Shown piece after piece: positions 59,251 through 64,000 of a DNA stretch of 64,000 bases; position 1 is the stretch's first letter; each line of letters starts with the position of its first letter. The position numbers and the translations under genes are program-made. Below the pieces are notes generated by a model that saw only the letters and a program-made list of their open reading frames with translations, ran no database searches and had not been told where the DNA came from. Source of the stretch: Chitinophaga rhizosphaerae (GTDB taxonomy: Bacteria > Bacteroidota > Bacteroidia > Chitinophagales > Chitinophagaceae); NCBI RefSeq assembly GCF_003958645.1, contig NZ_RXLO01000005.1:62001-126000 (forward strand), in the 5' to 3' direction.

Positions 59251-59546
59251 TTTTTGGCGAAAAGCCTTGTCTACCGAGAAGATCATACGCACAGCCTCGT
59301 TAACTCTTGTGGTTCGATAATGTTCTCCATCAAAAAAACAGCTTTTCAGGAAATATCGAACCGAAAGGCGAGCTGGATGGCCATTTAGGGATGCTTTGCC
59401 CGCGCAGCACGGTGCTGGACGGGTTTTTAGTGGAAGGGGGTGGTGAATGGGATGGTACGTTGCTGGTGATCGAGGGGGAACGGGTGAAAGCGGTAGAAGT
59501 GGAAATAGAATAGTGGCTCCAGGGTATCAGGATCGAGTGAACACCT
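59251..59546. other. Gap after tRNA with possible gene remnant
   Basis: No intact gene is seen. At 59307-59513 the plus strand has a 68-codon frame ending WDGTLLVIEGERVKAVEVEIE, GC-rich at its end like the chromosome; it may be a decayed gene tail. I recognise no family, so it is left unannotated. Confidence 0.35.
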
Positions 59547-60611
59547 TCACCAAATATAGGTAAGCGCATTGATATTCATTCCTGCACCGACTGAGGCAAA
59601 CATGATCAAATCACCTTCAGACAATCGAAAAGTTCCCAGCTCGCCACTCAGTACCTGATGTAACAGTGTCGGGATAGTCGCAACCGAACTGTTGCCCATC
59701 GTAGCTATATTCATTGGCATAATATTTTCAGGAAGCTTTTTTATGCCGTACAATTCAAAGAACCTTTTTACAATAGCTTCATCCATCTTGTCATTGGCCT
59801 GGTGAAGGAAGATCATTTTAAGGTCTCGAATATTTTTCCCGCTTTTGTCAAAGCAATCTTTCATGGCCTGCGGCACATACTTGAGGGCATATTCATAAAC
59901 TTTTCGACCTTTCATTTTGATAAAAAGCGGCTCAAGTTGATCTCCTTTATTGGTTCCTGACGAAGATATATATGCCAGTTCGTCTGCCGTATCAGATCTA
60001 ACGGCGGTATTTACGATCCCGCTGTCTCCGTCAGCTTTCCTTTGAAGGATGCAAGCGCCCGCTCCGTCGGAAAATATCATGCCGTCGCGGTCTGATGGGT
60101 CGATAACGCGTGAAAGCGTCTCGCTACCAATGACAAGCGCCGTCTCCGCATCGCCAGCCCTGATAGCAAGATCAGCTTGGAGGAGGGCTTGCAGCCATCC
60201 CGGGCAACCGAATATGATATCATAGGGGATGCACTTTACATTCCTGATCCCCAGGTTATGCTTGATGCGCGATGCAATAGACGGGACCATATCCCGCGGT
60301 GCGCCATGGTATTTCATATCGCCATAGTTATGGGCGACAATTACCAGGTCTATGGATTCGCGGTCTATTGTCGCATTTACTATGGCTTCTTCAGCGGCCA
60401 AAGTACCCATATCGGAAGCGACCATCCCCTCCGGGGCATACCGCCGCTGATCTATCCCGGTTATGGTTTTGAACTTTCGGATGATCGTTTCAGGAGATTG
60501 TTCGATTTTCGTATGATCATCGTTATAAAATATATGATTCAAAAAATGCTCGTTTGTTACATTTTGAACTGGAGTATGGGCGCCTGTACCTGTTATTTTT
60601 GATCGGGTCAT
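59547..60611 (-). CDS. FabH-type 3-oxoacyl-ACP synthase III
   Basis: Condensing enzyme of 354 aa. The thiolase fold is intact with Cys136 in FGCPGW, His in LHQAN and Asn in MGNSSVAT, forming the Cys-His-Asn triad, and the C-terminal GLxxG-like ASVGAGMNINALTYIW. The gene is clearly AT-richer than most of the window. It stands alone, without fab or acyl carrier genes, so it may supply a specialised fatty or polyketide-like product rather than housekeeping lipid. It lies between the tRNA-Lys and its 3'-end repeat. Confidence 0.9.
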   Translation of the reverse strand: MTRSKITGTGAHTPVQNVTNEHFLNHIFYNDDHTKIEQSPETIIRKFKTITGIDQRRYAPEGMVASDMGTLAAEEAIVNATIDRESIDLVIVAHNYGDMKYHGAPRDMVPSIASRIKHNLGIRNVKCIPYDIIFGCPGWLQALLQADLAIRAGDAETALVIGSETLSRVIDPSDRDGMIFSDGAGACILQRKADGDSGIVNTAVRSDTADELAYISSSGTNKGDQLEPLFIKMKGRKVYEYALKYVPQAMKDCFDKSGKNIRDLKMIFLHQANDKMDEAIVKRFFELYGIKKLPENIMPMNIATMGNSSVATIPTLLHQVLSGELGTFRLSEGDLIMFASVGAGMNINALTYIW

Positions 60612-61234
60612 AGTGAAAATGATGTTTCTTCATTAAAATCTGCTGTTTGACAGGATAATAAAGTATCCAATTACAGTTATCCAGGTATATCACTGCAGAT
60701 AACAGCTGCATTATAGTTAAAAATTATGATACAAAAATACTGCATCCCAGTACACCGGTTTGTTTTTCCCCCTGAGTATCAAAATTGCTTCGATAACCGC
60801 TTTTACAGTTCCCCTAAGATTTGTTATTGCTTTTACGTTGGCTTGCAATTGTACTTCATTATATACCAACACCGGCTCGCAAAAACTGAAGTTTTCAATC
60901 CCATAGTTGACCCTCCAATACGGTTCGATACTTTACCAGCGAAATAAGAAAGCTGCCCGCGATATTGGCAAGGTTGGCGTCGAGATCGGACGGTCCCGGC
61001 GGAATCACAAGCAAACTTACAAACCTTATGCTGGTTGCGGGGTATTCTTTTTTAGTTGAGCGATTAGTTGAGTCCCTTTTGTATAACCCCGATTTCTTTC
61101 CCGACCTTTATACAGGAAAATCAGCTTTTACTAAGATAATATAAAAGTCTGTCTCCAAAGTGGTGATTTGTGCAAAACGTTACAAGATGCCACTTTCTAC
61201 TAATGGCATTTTGTAACAATGAGAATAGAGGAAA
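60612..61234. other. AT-rich gene-free gap with att-like repeat
   Basis: About 620 bp with no supported gene. A 73-codon frame at 60726-60947 has no recognisable features. The only notable element is the 17/19-base copy of the tRNA-Lys 3' end. Confidence 0.5.
60993..61011 (+). repeat. att-like direct repeat, distal copy
   Basis: GTCCCGGCGGAATCACAAG matches the tRNA-Lys 3' end except at two positions, exactly 1800 bp from it and in the same orientation. No other part of a tRNA is present around it. Confidence 0.55.
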
Positions 61235-61663
61235 TTATTTTCCGCGTGTGTAACTGGATTGATACCCATTACTGTTGGTAAGTACAAGTGTAGAATCAGT
61301 GAGCGTTGTAATAACAGTAGTGTCAATAGCAGCGATGGGTTCTTTAACACCAGTTGAATGATTCCACAACAAAAGGGTGTCCCCATTTAACTGCCATTTT
61401 TCATAAATAAGTGTATGCATGTTAATGGAGGATGCCGAGCCATCACCTTTTATCTCAATGCCCTGAATTGCGGGTTCCTGCCCCGGAATTGGCTGCGTCC
61501 ATTTACCCGTTAGTTTCTCTTTAGTTGGTAAAGCTGGTTGTTCTGAAGCGGTAGCTTTGTTTTGTTCTTGTTGGTCGGTTTGACGCTTCTGTCCATTTTG
61601 ACAGGCAGAAAACAGAATTAATGCAGCAGCGAAAAAGGTGATTTGCATTCTCATTGGGTTCAT
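61235..61663 (-). CDS. Small lipocalin-like lipoprotein
   Basis: Lipoprotein of 142 aa with lipobox LFSAC (Cys21) and a charged linker rich in Gln and Lys. The domain from LTGKWTQPIPG onwards, with alternating strands and ending LTNSNGYQSSYTRGK, resembles the lipocalin-like small lipoproteins of Bacteroidota. It is lower in GC than the window average. No partner gene is adjacent; function unknown. Confidence 0.7.
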   Translation of the reverse strand: MNPMRMQITFFAAALILFSACQNGQKRQTDQQEQNKATASEQPALPTKEKLTGKWTQPIPGQEPAIQGIEIKGDGSASSINMHTLIYEKWQLNGDTLLLWNHSTGVKEPIAAIDTTVITTLTDSTLVLTNSNGYQSSYTRGK

Positions 61664-62163
61664 TATTTTATGGGTACTGAATTAGTATGGTTACTAATTG
61701 ATAAAATTAATAAAAAAGGAATTAGAGGGATTGAGGTGCAAGAATAGTTGTAATTTATGTCAATAAAGTGTCAATGAGGAGGCCGGAAAATTAAATCTGA
61801 CCTTCTCTTCACAATGATGACGCTAGTAAATAACCAGTGATTCCAGGAGTGCCAATCAACGAGATTCGAGGCGTTTGGTGGAAAATCGCAGCAACCATGC
61901 AAATTGAAGCTGGAACAGTCAAGATACCGACTGTCAGGCCACCTGGTGTTATAGAACTTACCCTTTTTTTATATGTTGCATTTCTGAAGAATTTCGCAGC
62001 GTATGTATACCGGCTGTTAATTCGTTCTTTGCCTAAAAAATTTAGATAGAATAATCCATTAATTGTGGGGAATTGTAGATTTTTTGCTTGGCTGTAATCC
62101 CTAGTTTTGGGTTTTACAAGCTAATTGCGGAGCATCACGCAGTGAAAATGTTAGTAATTCCAT
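61664..62163. other. AT-rich gap before partial exported protein
   Basis: About 500 bp with no supported gene. A 70-codon plus-strand frame (61837-62049) has no family resemblance that I can defend. Confidence 0.5.
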
Positions 62164-64000
62164 ATGTGGACATTTCATATTTCTATTAAGAATCTAGCAG
62201 TGTGGCTTTTCAAAGCGCAACTGCTGCTTGTGGGTATATTGACCAGTTCTGACGCCCTGTCTCAACGACGCCCTTTTTTCAACACAAGTGCCAGGGTATT
62301 AGGCTATGAAGGGAATTCTATCCGGGAGGAACATCCGTTTTCTTTTCTACGAAACAAATCCGTTCTGGTTACGGATGCAGCAAAATGGCATTGTGAAAGA
62401 ACGATAGGACAGGATGAACATGAAAGGATATACACTTTTCAGCTAGCAGCGGGGGCGGCGGCAAAATCAGGCGTTTCTGTTGATTTTGTCTTCGACGACT
62501 GGGATTCGGACAATTATGTCATAATGCCTTCGGCCGCCTATAATGGCAACAGGTTCGACGTGTTGCCCTATAGCTATCCTCCCTTATTTAAACCCGAAGA
62601 TTATAATAGGGATTTACCGGTGACGATTACCGATATCCCGAGGCTGAATAAGTACGATGGGCCATCCAGGATGGATTTCAATACCGGGGATCTTTCTACG
62701 CCGGCAGTGGGTATCTATTTCCCGAGAACAAAAAGTGGGATATGGATATTGACTGAACAGGCTACGGAATTAGGTAACAATGCGCTGATTTTCCGTGAAA
62801 GCGAGGCGCGTGATAAAGCTACCTTTACAATTTTGGCTCCTGGTGTCAGAGAGCAGTATTATTCTATGGCCCGTATGTCACATTCCAACGAAACGGGGGT
62901 GGATTTTAAGCAGGGTGATAGGGTTGTGGTTCGCTACAAGGTATATACCTATAAGCATCTCGCTTCCCCTGCGGATCTGAATAACAGGTTCATCGACATC
63001 AGGAAAAGTTACGGTAGCTCCGTATATGTTAATCAATTACCTTTTAGCAAAGCCTTTGAGCTTATGGAAAGGCAGGAGAATGAATGGTGGAGTAGTGCTG
63101 ATAGTCTTTACACGCTCGGCGGCCAGGCACTGAATCTGAAGTGGCAATTGGGATGGGTGGGGGGCCTGATGGTTACACTCCCGTTAAGCGAGGCCGGCGG
63201 GGATAGCTCGGCTACAAGGGCATTCATGAATTATCACAAGATTATTACGCAAAGTCAGGCAAAAAGCGGATTGTTCTATGGATGTGGAGACGGGCGCGTT
63301 TGGTGTAGCGATTGTTTCGGCAACCCTCACCCCGATAATCTCCACCTCCTGCGGAAGAATGCGGATGCGCTTTATTTTATCTACAAGTATGCCTATTCAC
63401 GGCGTTATGCCCAACCGGAATGGCAAATGCCGGTTGCCTGGAAAATTCCGTTGAGAATGCAGGCTGAGGCGTTCGTGAAACTGTGGGAAAGTGCAGGCCA
63501 GTTCGGGCAATTTGTGGACGTGGAGTCAGGTGAGATCGTGGTTGGTGGCAGCAACAGCGCTGTTATAGCAATCGGTGGACTGGCTTTGGCATCAAAGTTT
63601 GAGGGAAATCCGGAATATCTTGAGGTGGCGGAGGAAGCCGCCAGGTACTATTATAACAATTATACGAAAAAGGGTATATCGTGCGGAGGGCCCGGTGAAA
63701 TTCTGCAGAACAACGATTCGGAGTCCGCTTTTGCCATGCTGGAATCTTTTATGACATTGTATGAAGTAACAGGGGAGAGGGAATGGATTCGGTATGCCGA
63801 AGATGCAGCCGCGTTTTGTGCTACCTGGATGGTAACATACGATTACAGCTTTCCCGGAAGTTCCCTGTTTGGTAAACTGGATATGAAAACTACCGGAGCC
63901 GTATGGGCGAATACGCAGAATAAGCACGGCGGGCCGGGGATATGTACCGCTTCGGGCGATTGCCTGTTCAAGCTCTATCGCGCCACCGGGAACAGGAAGT
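62164..64000 (+). CDS. Exported six-hairpin-glycosidase-like protein, C-terminus cut by window edge
   Basis: An open frame of 612 codons from an ATG at 62164 runs off the window. A hydrophobic N-terminal segment (AVWLFKAQLLLVGILTSS, about residues 13-30) suggests export. About residues 70-270 are beta-rich; the later part has repeated helices with aromatic and acidic residues (GLFYGCGDGRVWCSD, FGQFVDVESGEIVVGG, ILQNNDSESAFAMLESF, NTQNKHGGPGICTASGD), like an (alpha/alpha)6-barrel glycosidase. I cannot name a GH or PL family. It lies in the AT-richer region after tRNA-Lys. Confidence 0.65.
   Translation, partial: MWTFHISIKNLAVWLFKAQLLLVGILTSSDALSQRRPFFNTSARVLGYEGNSIREEHPFSFLRNKSVLVTDAAKWHCERTIGQDEHERIYTFQLAAGAAAKSGVSVDFVFDDWDSDNYVIMPSAAYNGNRFDVLPYSYPPLFKPEDYNRDLPVTITDIPRLNKYDGPSRMDFNTGDLSTPAVGIYFPRTKSGIWILTEQATELGNNALIFRESEARDKATFTILAPGVREQYYSMARMSHSNETGVDFKQGDRVVVRYKVYTYKHLASPADLNNRFIDIRKSYGSSVYVNQLPFSKAFELMERQENEWWSSADSLYTLGGQALNLKWQLGWVGGLMVTLPLSEAGGDSSATRAFMNYHKIITQSQAKSGLFYGCGDGRVWCSDCFGNPHPDNLHLLRKNADALYFIYKYAYSRRYAQPEWQMPVAWKIPLRMQAEAFVKLWESAGQFGQFVDVESGEIVVGGSNSAVIAIGGLALASKFEGNPEYLEVAEEAARYYYNNYTKKGISCGGPGEILQNNDSESAFAMLESFMTLYEVTGEREWIRYAEDAAAFCATWMVTYDYSFPGSSLFGKLDMKTTGAVWANTQNKHGGPGICTASGDCLFKLYRATGNRK

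Noticed and set aside
59307..59513. 68-codon frame after tRNA-Lys
   Set aside because: No start context or family match; mentioned only as a possible gene remnant.
60726..60947. 73-codon frame in the AT-rich gap
   Set aside because: No conserved motif, signal or context; likely chance.
61837..62049. 70-codon frame with a hydrophobic tail
   Set aside because: No family resemblance that can be defended and no promoter or partner.
1..64000. CRISPR arrays, insertion sequences, prophage genes, toxin-antitoxin pairs
   Set aside because: No regularly spaced repeats, transposase, integrase, capsid or toxin-antitoxin motifs were seen on either strand.

Overview
This 64 kb window looks like chromosome of a Bacteroidota member, most likely a Chitinophagaceae/Chitinophaga-like bacterium. 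The reasons are a SusC/SusD pair with polysaccharide-acting enzymes, several TonB-dependent receptors, single-domain regulators of Bacteroidota type, almost no Shine-Dalgarno sequences before starts, and promoter elements of the Bacteroidota type (TTG, about 19-20 nt, then TAnnTTTG). Genus assignment is inference. No rRNA, CRISPR array, insertion sequence or transposase was seen. One tRNA-Lys(TTT) gene lies at 59.1 kb. Both ends cut a gene: a histidine kinase at the left and an exported glycosidase-like protein at the right.

Region by region. 0-4.3 kb: an OmpR-type two-component system (kinase truncated by the window edge), a lipoprotein with two spondin-like domains, and an exported AhpC/TSA-like thioredoxin-fold protein. 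4.3-15.6 kb: two divergent gene sets that read as an osmotic/ionic stress island. The minus arm is universal stress protein, a HAD-GT20 fusion best read as glucosylglycerol-phosphate synthase/phosphatase, NhaA, and a ClC channel with CBS domains. The plus arm is a response regulator, a kinase, an MscS channel, and a GT81-like glucosyl-3-phosphoglycerate synthase fused to a HAD domain with an altered catalytic motif. 15.6-18.7 kb: a DUF389 membrane protein, a GbsR/MarR-type regulator and a GT1 glycosyltransferase. 18.8-24.9 kb: a cobalamin regulon (riboswitch, BtuB-like receptor, DUF6580 membrane protein, CobU, CobT, CobS, CobC).

25-39.2 kb: a MaoC-like hydratase, then a carbohydrate locus with a GH16 glucanase carrying a C-terminal binding module, a GH92 mannosidase, an AraC regulator, a Tat-type metallophosphoesterase, SusC, SusD, a small lipoprotein and an SGNH esterase. 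39.2-47.3 kb: DUF2461, a membrane-anchored winged-helix regulator of unusual topology, a CHAD protein, and a probable metal-linked operon (Cys-rich exported protein, HMA-like protein, TonB-dependent receptor), then GNAT, M24 peptidase-like and membrane proteins. 47.5-50 kb: an imine-reductase-like dehydrogenase convergent with an HxlR regulator that is divergent from an MDR oxidoreductase; a 26-bp perfect palindrome lies in that divergent gap.

50.1-52.2 kb: a three-gene operon with a Tat-exported DsrE-like protein, a TsdA-like dihaem cytochrome c and an exported DsrE-family protein. 52.8-59 kb: a NagD-like HAD phosphatase, a PadR regulator with an MacB/FtsX-type permease, DUF3667 and VOC proteins, and a stand-alone copy of the N-terminal domain normally fused to RluA-type pseudouridine synthases. 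After tRNA-Lys the sequence becomes visibly AT-richer and holds a FabH-type ketoacyl synthase, a small lipoprotein and the partial glycosidase-like gene. A near copy of the tRNA 3' end lies 1.8 kb downstream of the tRNA, as expected for an integrated element or its remnant.
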